Assembly (NCBI GenBank): GCA_028877215.1
Contig: JAPPFJ010000010.1
Span: 1 to 64,000 of the forward strand
Reading direction: 5' to 3'
Length of the DNA stretch: 64,000 nucleotides
Origin: Gemmatimonadota bacterium
GTDB taxonomy: Bacteria > Latescibacterota > UBA2968 > GCA-2709665
The position numbers and the translations under genes were made by a program. The notes beneath the pieces are model-generated. The model was not told the DNA's origin. It saw only the letters and a program-made list of their open reading frames with translations, and searched no databases. Shown in pieces: positions 7,944 to 16,615 of the stretch. Numbering within the stretch: the first letter of the stretch is position 1; each line of letters starts with the position of its first letter.

Positions 7944-8834
7944 GTGGCAAAACAGGACCGGACAAGCGCACACGCCTTATTGAAAACCGCCGCCAGTCTC
8001 TCAGGTGAGATTGGTGCTGATCTTGTGTTGCTCGTGGCGGATTCCGACGTGACGAGGCCGGCTGTTCAATCCCTGAACGATTCCTGTCCGGTGCTGCTGG
8101 TCACACGACGCGATCGCTTTCTTCAGGGCATCGAGCGTATGGGGGTCCGCCGATTAAGTCTTGATTTCGACGATGTTTCCCATCTGGAACGCGTGCGGCA
8201 GGGCATTATGCTGGGCATGGAGGCCGGTCACATCAAAAAGGGCAGTCAGCTGATTTGCCTATCAAGCGTCATGGGACACGGTGGCGTGGATACGTTGATG
8301 ACCGTGGATACCCGCCGGGAGTTCGAGGACTTCGATGCGGAGAGCCTGGCTCTGCTGGCGGGCGATCTCCCCACTGAAGTGGTCAAGTCGGTGCTGGATA
8401 TCGCCCTTGACATCGGACGTGAAGGCCGGGAAGGAGAGCAGGTAGGCACTCTCTTCGTGCTGGGCGACTCCGACCGCGTGCTGGCGAATTCCCGCGTGAT
8501 GACGTATGATCCGTTCCGCGGGTATTCAAGACGGGAGCGGAACATCTGCGATCCCGACAACCGCGAAGGCGTGAAGGAGGTTTCTCTGATGGACGGCGCC
8601 TTCATCGTCCAGGAGGATGGCGTCATTCGCTCAGGTTGTCGCTATATCACCTCGTATGTGAGGGGTCTCACCCTGCCCAAGGGGTTGGGTGCGCGGCATG
8701 TCGCCGCGGCAGCGGTAACCAAGAACACCGAAGCGATCGCGGTGGCGGTTTCGGAGTCTACCGGTACGGTTCGGGTCTTCAAACGCGGAGAGATTGTCCT
8801 CCGGCGAGACCCGGGCCGCCGCATCGCCCGTTAG
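7944..8834 (+). CDS. Diadenylate cyclase-like protein (c-di-AMP synthase)
   Basis: The 296-residue product has two parts. Residues 1 to about 135 resemble the pyruvate-kinase C-terminal-like domain found in front of archaeal-type (DacZ) enzymes (ALLKTAASLSGEIGADLVLL). Residues about 165-290 form a DisA_N cyclase domain: DGAF (217-220), then LPKGLGARHVAAA (244-256) and VSESTGTVRVF. The usual RHR motif reads RHV, so the third residue is changed. It would make c-di-AMP from two ATP, but activity is not certain. Start is GTG at 7944. It has no HhH DNA-binding part and no membrane segments. Confidence 0.8.
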   Translation: MAKQDRTSAHALLKTAASLSGEIGADLVLLVADSDVTRPAVQSLNDSCPVLLVTRRDRFLQGIERMGVRRLSLDFDDVSHLERVRQGIMLGMEAGHIKKGSQLICLSSVMGHGGVDTLMTVDTRREFEDFDAESLALLAGDLPTEVVKSVLDIALDIGREGREGEQVGTLFVLGDSDRVLANSRVMTYDPFRGYSRRERNICDPDNREGVKEVSLMDGAFIVQEDGVIRSGCRYITSYVRGLTLPKGLGARHVAAAAVTKNTEAIAVAVSESTGTVRVFKRGEIVLRRDPGRRIAR

Positions 8835-8867
8835 CAGTCCGTTGATAAAGTCGCTCTGCAGGCGAGG
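8831..8867 (+). repeat. 37-bp dispersed repeat, copy A
   Basis: All 37 bases, from TTAGCAGTCCGTTGATAAAG through TCGCTCTGCAGGCGAGG, are identical to 47805-47841. It begins on the stop codon of the c-di-AMP synthase gene, and its GGCGAGG end serves as ribosome binding site for the DUF1854 gene. Confidence 0.85.
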
Positions 8868-8871
8868 TAAG

Positions 8872-9393
8872 GTGTCCCGTCCCGAAAAAATGAGAATACG
8901 GCTGCGCCGGCGCGAAAACCAGATAGAGGCCGTCATTGGGGACATTGTGCAACCGGTAGACCGGGTCGCCCGGGCGTTCCCGAGAAGCAACCCCGACCGC
9001 TTCGTGGGGTTATTGGGAGAAGACGGACATGAGATCTGTCTGATCGAAGATCCCGGCTCCCTGGACGCCGACTCTCAGGTAATATTGAAGGCCGCGTTGA
9101 AGGATGCTTACTTTATTCCCCGGATTCGGGAAATCCTGTCGATGTCGCCTCGCGGAACGGGCGGTGAATGGACCGTTGTCACGGAAGAGGGAGAAATCGT
9201 GTTTCGAACGCAGGACCGCGAGGCGCTGGACGGTTCGGAACCGCCGTCGATCACGGTAACTGACGAGAACGGCAGACGTTATCGGATTGAGGACTACTGG
9301 GCAATGGACCGGGAGAGTCGAAATACAATGCGCGATCTCGTACCGGATGAGGTTTTGCGGCGCAGGGCCAGGGTTGTTTCGCTCCGCCGGTAG
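8872..9393 (+). CDS. DUF1854 domain protein
   Basis: The 173-residue product matches the DUF1854 pattern: RAFPRSNPDRFVGLLGEDG, the LIEDPGSLDADSQVILKAAL helix, a YFIPRI strand, and the late pattern VTDENGRRYRIEDYWAMD. Related proteins are found near ABC exporters linked to cyanophycin metabolism, but the domain's function is unknown. The GTG at 8872 uses the GGCGAGG of the dispersed repeat; ATG at 8890 is the alternative without a binding site. It follows the c-di-AMP synthase gene by 37 bases, so one transcript is likely. Confidence 0.75.
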   Translation: MSRPEKMRIRLRRRENQIEAVIGDIVQPVDRVARAFPRSNPDRFVGLLGEDGHEICLIEDPGSLDADSQVILKAALKDAYFIPRIREILSMSPRGTGGEWTVVTEEGEIVFRTQDREALDGSEPPSITVTDENGRRYRIEDYWAMDRESRNTMRDLVPDEVLRRRARVVSLRR

Positions 9394-9489
9394 TGTTCAC
9401 TATTTCGGTACAGGACATTGAGCGAGCACGCAGGTCAAGGGGTCGGCGAAGGGATATCGGGCCATCGACGGATATTGAAACGCGGGCAT

Positions 9490-9501
9490 TTCGACAAGCT
9501 C
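9490..9501 (-). repeat. Short GAGCTTGTCGAA repeat
   Basis: On the minus strand it reads GAGCTTGTCGAA, the same core as at 60950-60961. From memory this is a widespread bacterial intergenic motif (CTGAGCTTGTCGAAGGG-like). Here it abuts the proposed start codon at 9503. Confidence 0.45.
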
Positions 9502-9502
9502 A

Positions 9503-10873
9503 ATGACCACGTTTCAGCCGGACGGGATGAATCGGCGGTCGAATGGTGAGGAATTTTTGGGACAGGACACCCGGCAAAGCAGATTCTTGATTTCCGGCAT
9601 CCTGATCGGCGTGTGTGCAGTCGGCATATTGGCACTGGGTGAATCCCGGTACAGGATGCCGCTTTTTTTTGTTCTGTTCGGGCTGTGGATGGTCTTCTAC
9701 CTGGCGGCTGTGTGGCGTTGTACAGGGGCTTCACTGAAGACTGTGGTGCTGTTTGGCCTTCTGTTCCGCGTCATTCTGGTTTTTTCGGCTCCCGGCCTTT
9801 CGGACGACGTCTACCGGTACCTGTGGGACGGACGCGTGCAGGCCTGGGGGATAAATCCCTACGTATATCCACCTGTTTCCGAAGCGCTCGCCGACCTCAA
9901 GGACGACGAGGTCTTCTCCCAGGTAAACCATCCCGGCGTACCCACCATCTACCCCCCTTTGGCTCAGATGTTCTTCCACATATGTTATCTCATTCATCCG
10001 TCGATCTGGGCCATTAAGATCGGCCTCGCTCTCTTCGATCTGTTGACGGCGTGGTTTCTTCTGGGATTGATTCGGCTATACGATCAGCATCCGGGACAGT
10101 TGCTAATATACCTCTGGCATCCCCTGTTGCTGGTGGAGGTGGCGGGCAACGGCCACGTCGATGCGCTGGGTGTTTCCTTCATGGTTATTGCGTTCCTCTA
10201 TCTTCAGGTTGGAGGTTACGCGAGGGCATTCGCCGCGCTGGCACTCTCCTTTTTGAGCAAGTTCTTTGCCATCTGCCTGGTTCCGGTCTTCTTGCGCTGG
10301 ATCTGCGGGAGGATCTCCCGAAGGACCGAAGGGCGTTTGCCGGCTTGCTTCAGACCGCAGGCCGTATGGCCTGTACTGATTTTCACAGCGACGATAGCAG
10401 CCGGGTACCTGCCCTACCTGGAAGCCGGAGAGGCACTGTTCACAGGGTTCCTCACTTATGCCGAACACTGGAGCTTCAATGCACCGGCCTTTGACATCCT
10501 CAGTTACGTGCTGGGTAACCCGCAGTGGGCACGCACGGTCATTGCGGTCGCGTTTGCCATGGCGGTAATTCTCGTCACGTTCAACAGGATGCCGCCGATT
10601 CAGGCAGGGTTCTTCCTCGTTGGCGCCTTCCTGTTGCTTACGCCGACATTGCACCCATGGTATGCGATCTGGATGGTACCCTTCATGGTCTTCTACCGGC
10701 AACCGGCATGGCTGGTCTTTACAGGTCTGATCGCAATTTCGTATCACGTCCTGATCAGATATGCGAGCGAAGGGATATGGGAGGAGGCGGTCTGGGTGAA
10801 GGCTGTTCTATTCGCCGGGTTCGCGCTTGTCTGGGCATTCGAATGGATAAAGAAGCGACGCGCCGAGACCTGA
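9503..10873 (+). CDS. Polytopic membrane glycosyltransferase, GT87/DUF2029-like
   Basis: The 456-residue product has about ten hydrophobic segments, beginning FLISGILIGVCAVGILAL. After the first segments comes a polar loop with SDDVYRYLWDGRVQAWGINP and the motif PTIYPPLAQMFF. This is typical of polyprenyl-phosphate-sugar-dependent mannosyltransferase-like enzymes of the GT-C fold; the DDVYRYLWDG acidic pair is the likely catalytic site. A late loop has LHPWYAIW. The substrate is not identifiable. Start is uncertain: ATG 9503 or ATG 9527, the latter with a GGACGGG box. It converges with the large subtilase, 10 bp apart. Confidence 0.78.
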   Translation: MTTFQPDGMNRRSNGEEFLGQDTRQSRFLISGILIGVCAVGILALGESRYRMPLFFVLFGLWMVFYLAAVWRCTGASLKTVVLFGLLFRVILVFSAPGLSDDVYRYLWDGRVQAWGINPYVYPPVSEALADLKDDEVFSQVNHPGVPTIYPPLAQMFFHICYLIHPSIWAIKIGLALFDLLTAWFLLGLIRLYDQHPGQLLIYLWHPLLLVEVAGNGHVDALGVSFMVIAFLYLQVGGYARAFAALALSFLSKFFAICLVPVFLRWICGRISRRTEGRLPACFRPQAVWPVLIFTATIAAGYLPYLEAGEALFTGFLTYAEHWSFNAPAFDILSYVLGNPQWARTVIAVAFAMAVILVTFNRMPPIQAGFFLVGAFLLLTPTLHPWYAIWMVPFMVFYRQPAWLVFTGLIAISYHVLIRYASEGIWEEAVWVKAVLFAGFALVWAFEWIKKRRAET

Positions 10874-10883
10874 GACCCGCAGT

Positions 10884-13800
10884 CTATACCACCTTGCCGA
10901 ACAGGAGAGCAAACCGGACGAAATCCGAGAATGCGACGTTGCCGTCGTCGTCCAGGTCGAACCGGGGATCGGTGGAGCCGAAGGCGCTGGCAAATAGCAG
11001 AAAGTCGGAAAAGTCAACCCTGCCGCTTTCGTCGAAATCGGCGATTCCCGCCGAAGGAAAGGTGGTCTGCCCGGACGTAAACGAGACGTTCCTGGATCCG
11101 GAAGCGAGGGGTACGCCTGACGAGTCAGCGGCCATGGAACATGCAAGGGTATACTCACGACCGGCTTCAAACGGCACGGAAAACGAAAGCAGGGCGCGCT
11201 GGCTCGTACGGTCAAGAATTACCGAGGTCGGGCGACCCAGGTCGGGGGTGACCGAATATCCGTTCGGATTGGCCGTTCCGGCTGACATCGGTTCACTGAA
11301 CTCGAGTGAGAGACTGTTCTCGTGGATGACTTCCACGCGATGCAGTTCCGGAGCCGGATTGGGGCGCAGGGCGTGTGTTTCGGAGCTGATCTCGTCGCCG
11401 CCGGGCAGAGTGGCAATCACAACGTAACGATACACTCTGTTTTCGGCCAGGCCGATGTCCGTGTACGAATTAGTGGTCAGTTTGTCCGCTATGGCTTCCG
11501 GCATACTTCCGTCGACCCCGCGCAGAATACGATAGGTGGCGCCGCTTTCGACGGGCGCCCATGCGAGCCGTGCGCTTTCCGGTCCCAGCGGATAAGCATG
11601 AACGATCTGTAGAATCCTGCTTATGCCCGGCTCGGTGCGTTCCATCAAACGTACGGCGCCGTCCCGGTTGTAGAGCAGCTCCGCGTAACCATCCCTGTCC
11701 AGATCCGCAATGAGCGGGCGGTAAGTCAATGAAACGGTTTCATGCCAGACGGGTTCGTATGAATCCGGGCCGGTGGCGCGGATGAGGTAGAGGTCCGGTC
11801 GCAGACAGACGGCCAGGTCGGGGATACCGTTGCCGTCCACATCGCCCGTCGCAATGCCGTTTCCCGTCGAGATGACACCCGAGACTCGAATCGACCACTC
11901 CAGAGCATAGGAGGACAATCCGTCCGCACTGTAGATTTCAAGGTTCCACCGGCCGTTGAGCGCGTCGTTCCGGTCTTCCGCCGCACGGGCCACGGCGAAC
12001 TCCACGTCGCCGTCGTTGTCGATATCGGCGCCGCCGCCGATCCATTGGGTATTGGTACTGTCACTGCCCGCCAGTTTCCAGGTCTGCGCGAAACCGCCGC
12101 CGGGCAGAGCTCCATAGATCCAGAGGTCTCCGTCGTCGTCGCCTGAGAGGATTTCCTTCCGCCCGTTGCCGTTAAGATCCGCGACGACAAGCCGGAGACC
12201 GGGCCAGTTGGTGCCTTCGGTCGGATTCGCAAGGGGGGCACCTCCGATAAACACGCCTTCCACGGTACTTTCAAATACTCGAATGTCCCCGGTAAGCGCC
12301 GAAAGCGCCACGATCTCGTTTTGGCCGTCACCGTCGACATCGACGATTTCGCCGCCCTGGTATTCGGGGCGGTCCATAAGGGTCTCGGAAGGAAAAGGAG
12401 TCCCGACGAAGAGCCGTAGGCGCGCGATGTTGGTGCGTGGAAAGTTGATGCCGAGAAGGTCGGTGCGACCGTCGTTGTTCGCGTCGCCCAGGGCCCATGG
12501 CAGGAACGACTCGTTGGTGCGAAAAACGGTTGTGAAGTTTCCGTTTTCGTCACGTTCCACAATCAGGTTCGTGTTGTAGGGACGGCCGCTGGCGTAGGGC
12601 ATCAGTACGAGTTCGGGCCGCCCGTCCATGTCGAAGTCGGCGGTCTCGTTTGCAAGATACCCGTCGGGCAGGGTGTCGATCTCCACGAAACCACGAGAGG
12701 AGAGACGAAGCGGATCCACCCTTAACGTCAACGGTTCGGAAAACACGGCCTGTCCCCCGGCATCCCTGGACATGATCCGGTATTCCAGGGGCCCGGGCGG
12801 GATGTCCGGAGGCAGGGTGACGCGATGACGGGTGTAGATGATGTCCGAAAACAGGGTGTCTTCTCGCGTCGCCGTAGACGAGCGATAGAGCAAGGCGCCG
12901 CGTGTTGGACGTCTGGTGTGCCATTCGGCCTGGTACGCCTGGCGGTTTCCAATGAGTATGGGTGCGAAAGACGCTTTGGATATAACCGGCAAGGCCCGCA
13001 GTATGCCGATTCGCACCCGATCTTCAAGTGTCGTGCCATCCGTCAGCCTGACCAGCAGCCGCAGGATGGCAGTGGTGTCTGCCGGCGTACCCGGGGTCCA
13101 GGAATGCCGGATGTTCGATCCCGGCGGTCCACCGGAGAGCCGGTTCCAGGATTGAGGATCTTCTCCCCTGCCGGAGAACAGCTCGTAGCCGGCAACGTTG
13201 GGACCATCGGCCCGGGCGAGAATGTCTACGTTCCGCCTGGCGCCGTCGTCCGTCCGGGGGTGGTCGATCTGCACGACGGGGGGATCGGTCCATCCCGTCG
13301 TTTTTTCGAGCAATATCGCCGCATCGATACGACCGGCGCCGCTGCTGCTGTCCCAACCCTCCGGACCGAGATCGATTACGGACGCCGTGAGCAGCGTGCG
13401 AACCTGCTCGCGGGTGAGATCGGGACGACGGGAGAGAATAAGCGCCGTGAGGCCCGCGACGTGGGGCGCCGCGAAGGACGTGCCGGAGGCGTGTGCATAG
13501 CGGTTTCCCGGCATGGTTGTAAGCGTGCCCGAGCCCGGCGCGACCAGGTCCAGCGGGACCCCCAGGCTGCTGAACGCGGCGATCCGGTCTTGCGGCGCCG
13601 TGGCTCCCACGGCAATGGTTTCGTCCATGGCGGCCGGGTAGGAAAGGCCAAATTCGCCGCTGTTACCTGCGGAACTGACGAGGACAAGGCCGCTCGCGGC
13701 AGCATAGCGCACCGCGTCGCGGATCAGGAACGCGCTTTCCGGCCCACCCCAGCTCATATTGATGATGTGGGCGCCGTTTTCCACAGCATAGAGGATTGCG

Positions 13801-14615
13801 GCCGCGAGGTCGTCTTCTTCAAGGAAGGTAAGGTTGGATTGCAGCGTCACGCCGGCGCGAAGTGACATCAGCGCGGCGTCGGGCGCGACGCCGGCGATGC
13901 CCAAGCCGTTGTCTGTCACAGCCGCGGCAATGCCCGCAACACGGGTGCCATGGCTGGATTCGTCCATGGGATCGTTGTCGGGCGAGAGATAGTCGCCTTT
14001 TGCCGGTAGTGTCGGGGTGTGGGTGAAGTCCCATCCACGAACGTCGTCCACGTACCCGTTGTTGTCGTCGTCAACGCCGGGACGACCACTTGCTTCGACG
14101 GTGTTGATCCAGATGTTGTCTGCCAGATCTTCGTGGGTATAGTCCACGCCCGAATCGATGATGGCGATGACGACCGGCTGTTCTTCCGGCGGAAGGCCGT
14201 CCCGCAGGACCTGCCACCTGATTTGATCCAGACCGTACTGATCGGGCAGTCGCGGATCGTCGGGCTCGTCGTGGTGGTAAAAAAGGTGGATGGGCTGTGC
14301 GTAAACCACGTCGGGGTGCTCGGTGTAGGCGGCCGCGGCTTCCACGGGACTTGCGCCGGGGTCGATCTCAAGGCGGTACACCTGCGCCAGTCCCAGGGCA
14401 CGTTTGGCAGGGACGGCGGGTGGCTGAAAAACGGGCTCGGGGGTGCCGGCGGCAAAGCGCAGGTGCAGGCTTTCCAGGCTTCCCACAGCGGTTTTGGCCG
14501 CCGCCGTTCTGAACCTGATAAGAATCTGTCCCGGAGAGTACGCGGGTTGAGCCGTAGCCGAACTGAAGGCGGAACACAATACCAGGATTTGAAATATGGC
14601 TGATTTCGCCTGCAT
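10884..14615 (-). CDS. Secreted subtilase with FG-GAP/VCBS repeats and dockerin-like tail
   Basis: The product has about 1243 residues. Order: signal peptide (FQILVLCSAFSSATAQ), a propeptide-like region, and the S8 peptidase domain with Asp near 154 (IAIIDSGVDYTHED), His near 222 (SSHGTRVAG), Asn near 318 (SSAGNSG) and Ser near 380 (SGTSFAAPHVAG). Then come linker domains, a run of FG-GAP/VCBS-type repeats with calcium-loop patterns such as DNDGDVEFA and DVDGNGIPDLA, a fibronectin III-like part, an Ig-like part, and two EF-hand-like loops (DFDESGRVDFSDFLLFASAFG and DLDDDGNVAFSDF). It is probably an extracellular protease bound to the surface or matrix. Start is ATG 14615; a TTG at 14633 is the alternative. 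Confidence 0.92.
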   Translation of the reverse strand: MQAKSAIFQILVLCSAFSSATAQPAYSPGQILIRFRTAAAKTAVGSLESLHLRFAAGTPEPVFQPPAVPAKRALGLAQVYRLEIDPGASPVEAAAAYTEHPDVVYAQPIHLFYHHDEPDDPRLPDQYGLDQIRWQVLRDGLPPEEQPVVIAIIDSGVDYTHEDLADNIWINTVEASGRPGVDDDNNGYVDDVRGWDFTHTPTLPAKGDYLSPDNDPMDESSHGTRVAGIAAAVTDNGLGIAGVAPDAALMSLRAGVTLQSNLTFLEEDDLAAAILYAVENGAHIINMSWGGPESAFLIRDAVRYAAASGLVLVSSAGNSGEFGLSYPAAMDETIAVGATAPQDRIAAFSSLGVPLDLVAPGSGTLTTMPGNRYAHASGTSFAAPHVAGLTALILSRRPDLTREQVRTLLTASVIDLGPEGWDSSSGAGRIDAAILLEKTTGWTDPPVVQIDHPRTDDGARRNVDILARADGPNVAGYELFSGRGEDPQSWNRLSGGPPGSNIRHSWTPGTPADTTAILRLLVRLTDGTTLEDRVRIGILRALPVISKASFAPILIGNRQAYQAEWHTRRPTRGALLYRSSTATREDTLFSDIIYTRHRVTLPPDIPPGPLEYRIMSRDAGGQAVFSEPLTLRVDPLRLSSRGFVEIDTLPDGYLANETADFDMDGRPELVLMPYASGRPYNTNLIVERDENGNFTTVFRTNESFLPWALGDANNDGRTDLLGINFPRTNIARLRLFVGTPFPSETLMDRPEYQGGEIVDVDGDGQNEIVALSALTGDIRVFESTVEGVFIGGAPLANPTEGTNWPGLRLVVADLNGNGRKEILSGDDDGDLWIYGALPGGGFAQTWKLAGSDSTNTQWIGGGADIDNDGDVEFAVARAAEDRNDALNGRWNLEIYSADGLSSYALEWSIRVSGVISTGNGIATGDVDGNGIPDLAVCLRPDLYLIRATGPDSYEPVWHETVSLTYRPLIADLDRDGYAELLYNRDGAVRLMERTEPGISRILQIVHAYPLGPESARLAWAPVESGATYRILRGVDGSMPEAIADKLTTNSYTDIGLAENRVYRYVVIATLPGGDEISSETHALRPNPAPELHRVEVIHENSLSLEFSEPMSAGTANPNGYSVTPDLGRPTSVILDRTSQRALLSFSVPFEAGREYTLACSMAADSSGVPLASGSRNVSFTSGQTTFPSAGIADFDESGRVDFSDFLLFASAFGSTDPRFDLDDDGNVAFSDFVRFALLFGKVV

Positions 14616-14680
14616 CCGGATGGTTGGATTCAAGGTCCGGCTCCCGGACTATGTTCCTTCGTTAACCTGCAAATCCAATG

Positions 14681-14705
14681 GGCCCGGTTTCACCGGGCCT
14701 TTCGT
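14681..14705 (+). terminator. GC-rich hairpin with short T tail
   Basis: GGCCCGGT and ACCGGGCC pair around a TTC loop (14681-14699), followed on the plus strand by TTTCGTT. It looks like an intrinsic terminator for plus-strand transcription, yet the flanking genes are on the minus strand, where it lies between the MFS gene and the subtilase. It may limit antisense transcription or act as an RNA hairpin in the minus-strand transcript. Confidence 0.35.
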
Positions 14706-14736
14706 TATGGACGGGATATCCGGCCGGAGGTTCCGT

Positions 14737-15933
14737 TTACGTCGATTGACGATCGGGTAATGCTCCGGCGCTTCCCCGATCCGGGACTCCCGGCAATGCG
14801 GCCACGAGCGCGGCTGAAGGAAGTAAAATGAGGGAGACGCAAGCCAGGGCGAACGACATGGATGTACTGTCTGCGAGAAGTCCGATGCCCGGAAGCATAA
14901 GGCCCGAAATCCCCCATGCAAAACCCATCACCAGTCCCGTGGCCGTGCTGGCGTGTTGCGGCAGGATGCGCTGCGCCAGCACAATATTCGTGGTGGCGCC
15001 GAGATCGAAGATGAACCCGGCGAAAAGAAAAGACAACAGAGAGACGGGCCCCGACGTAAAGCAAAAGACAATATAGAAAACGGTCGAGAATGCGCAGGAC
15101 CAACCCAGAAGCCTGCGAGGAGCCACACGGTCGCCGAGATATCCGCCAGCCAGACGGCCCAGCGTGGCCGCGATCAGGTAAGCGGACAATACCCAGCCTA
15201 TTTTGGAGATGTCCCACATTCTTTCGTGGCCGAGTATGGAGATGAAGCTCACGCAGGCCGCGTGGACCAGAGATCGAAATACGGCGATTGCATACAGGAT
15301 CCAGAGGGGACGCATGGCCGCCGTCCGAAGAAACGCGAAGTTGATGCGGATCGGCGCTTTCGTTTTCTCGGCCGGCACGTCCGTCCTGGCCATTTGAAAA
15401 AGGACCGTTGCGGCCACAAGACAGGGAAAGATAACGATCCATAGAGACTCCAGCCCGTAGCGCGAAATGACCTGTGTCCCCGTTACCGGCGCAATGGCCA
15501 TGCCTAAAGGACCACCGGTCAGGAAGACCGCCATGGCAAAGTTGGACCGTCCGGGCATTGACGTCGTCACCAGGCCGCCGGCCGTCGGATGGAATAGGGA
15601 CGAACCGAGAGATGCCAGGATCAGAAAGCCGGCGAGCACCGCTGCCGTTGGCAGCATACCGATAAAGGAAACGCAGAGGCCGCACGCAAGAACGCCGAGC
15701 GCTGCCAGACGCACGCGATTGGAACGATCGCCGATGTAGCCCATAAACGGTTGCGGGATATTGCCAAAGAGAGAGACGACCATCGGCAGGAGGGAAGCTT
15801 CCACCAGCGTAAGCCCGAACCTGCTCTTGAAAAGGGCCAGCAACGGTGGAAACAGGGTCATGTAGAAGTCGACGGTGGTATGCGCATAGGTGATCAGGCA
15901 GACCCGCGGCATTGGACGTCGCGTTAAACGCAT
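14737..15933 (-). CDS. MFS transporter, fosmidomycin-resistance (Fsr)-like
   Basis: The 398-residue product has 12 predicted membrane segments. The N-terminal AHTTVDFYMTLFPPLLALF resembles Fsr-type exporters. The loop GYIGDRSNRVR between segments 2 and 3 is the MFS signature A, and GGYLGDRVAPRR repeats it in the second half. The ATG at 15933 (MRLTRRPMPR) gives normal length; the 41-codon upstream extension is charged and overlaps cbiX, so it is rejected. The substrate is unknown. It lies downstream of cbiX on the same strand. Confidence 0.88.
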   Translation of the reverse strand: MRLTRRPMPRVCLITYAHTTVDFYMTLFPPLLALFKSRFGLTLVEASLLPMVVSLFGNIPQPFMGYIGDRSNRVRLAALGVLACGLCVSFIGMLPTAAVLAGFLILASLGSSLFHPTAGGLVTTSMPGRSNFAMAVFLTGGPLGMAIAPVTGTQVISRYGLESLWIVIFPCLVAATVLFQMARTDVPAEKTKAPIRINFAFLRTAAMRPLWILYAIAVFRSLVHAACVSFISILGHERMWDISKIGWVLSAYLIAATLGRLAGGYLGDRVAPRRLLGWSCAFSTVFYIVFCFTSGPVSLLSFLFAGFIFDLGATTNIVLAQRILPQHASTATGLVMGFAWGISGLMLPGIGLLADSTSMSFALACVSLILLPSAALVAALPGVPDRGSAGALPDRQST

Positions 15934-16009
15934 CTGAGTTCCCTGGTGGTTGGCCGTGCGGTGAAATCGATCGGGATCGGTCGAATGGAAGTAACGTGAG
16001 GCGGGAGGT

Positions 16010-16372
16010 CTACGCGAGGCCCGCGCGTTCGATAACGACCTCTCCAATTTTGTCATGGATTCCCAGGGGTCCGGTGACCCGGAACGTTACGCATGGAAAA
16101 CGAGCCGCGGCACGTTCAACCATGGCAGGAATGTCGTGCGTGGCGTGACGGCCGGGCGAGAGCATGTACGGGTGAACGATCACTTCGGTTGCGCCGTCGC
16201 GAACGCAGGCCTCAACACCCTCTTCCAGGGTGGGTCGGGCGAGTTCCATATGGGCGATGTGCACGAGAAGCCCCCCACGTTTCCGCCTCACGATTGCTGC
16301 AACCTCCTCCAGCATAACATTGGCTTCGTCCAGGGTCGAGCCGTGATCGACAATGAGAAGAGCTTTGGACAT
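16010..16372 (-). CDS. cbiX: Sirohydrochlorin cobaltochelatase-like, short CbiX
   Basis: The 120-residue product is a one-domain class II chelatase. It has the metal-site histidines in VDHGST (residues 9-10) and HPYMLSPGRH (67-76). Short CbiX enzymes insert cobalt or iron into sirohydrochlorin for cobalamin or siroheme, working as dimers. No other cobalamin or siroheme gene is in the window, so the metal and pathway are open. No clear ribosome binding site precedes the ATG. Confidence 0.85.
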   Translation of the reverse strand: MSKALLIVDHGSTLDEANVMLEEVAAIVRRKRGGLLVHIAHMELARPTLEEGVEACVRDGATEVIVHPYMLSPGRHATHDIPAMVERAAARFPCVTFRVTGPLGIHDKIGEVVIERAGLA

Positions 16373-16385
16373 AATGGTTTGACGC

Positions 16386-16547
16386 TCAGAAGTATTCGAG
16401 ATAAGCTGCGGACCATTCCGCCGTCAATGTCTGCGCGAGAACGCGCGTTGTTTCCGCCATCCGTATCAGCGGGAAGAGATCAGAAAGAACATCAGGCATC
16501 GCGGGCGCCGCATATGTGCCTTTCTGGGCGTGGATAATACCGCCCAT
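16386..16547 (-). CDS. Possible small protein, unknown
   Basis: A 53-residue reading frame beginning MGGIIHAQKGTYAAPAM and ending TAEWSAAYLEYF. It fills the gap between the heparinase stop and cbiX, ends 13 bases before cbiX, and has helix-compatible composition. I do not recognise a family. It could be a true small gene or the tail of a decayed one. A longer version would start with TTG at 16619, overlapping the heparinase stop. Confidence 0.3.
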   Translation of the reverse strand: MGGIIHAQKGTYAAPAMPDVLSDLFPLIRMAETTRVLAQTLTAEWSAAYLEYF

Positions 16548-16615
16548 CCGCTTAAGCGCAATTACGGGAAGCCGTGTGCAGGAACCGGCGCCAATTGCAG
16601 GTTCTGAATTCCGAT

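Noticed and set aside
14705..15685. Long open frame of 326 codons on the minus strand
   Set aside because: It overlaps the MFS transporter in another frame, has no family motif, and is rich in Arg, Gly, His as expected for a shadow.
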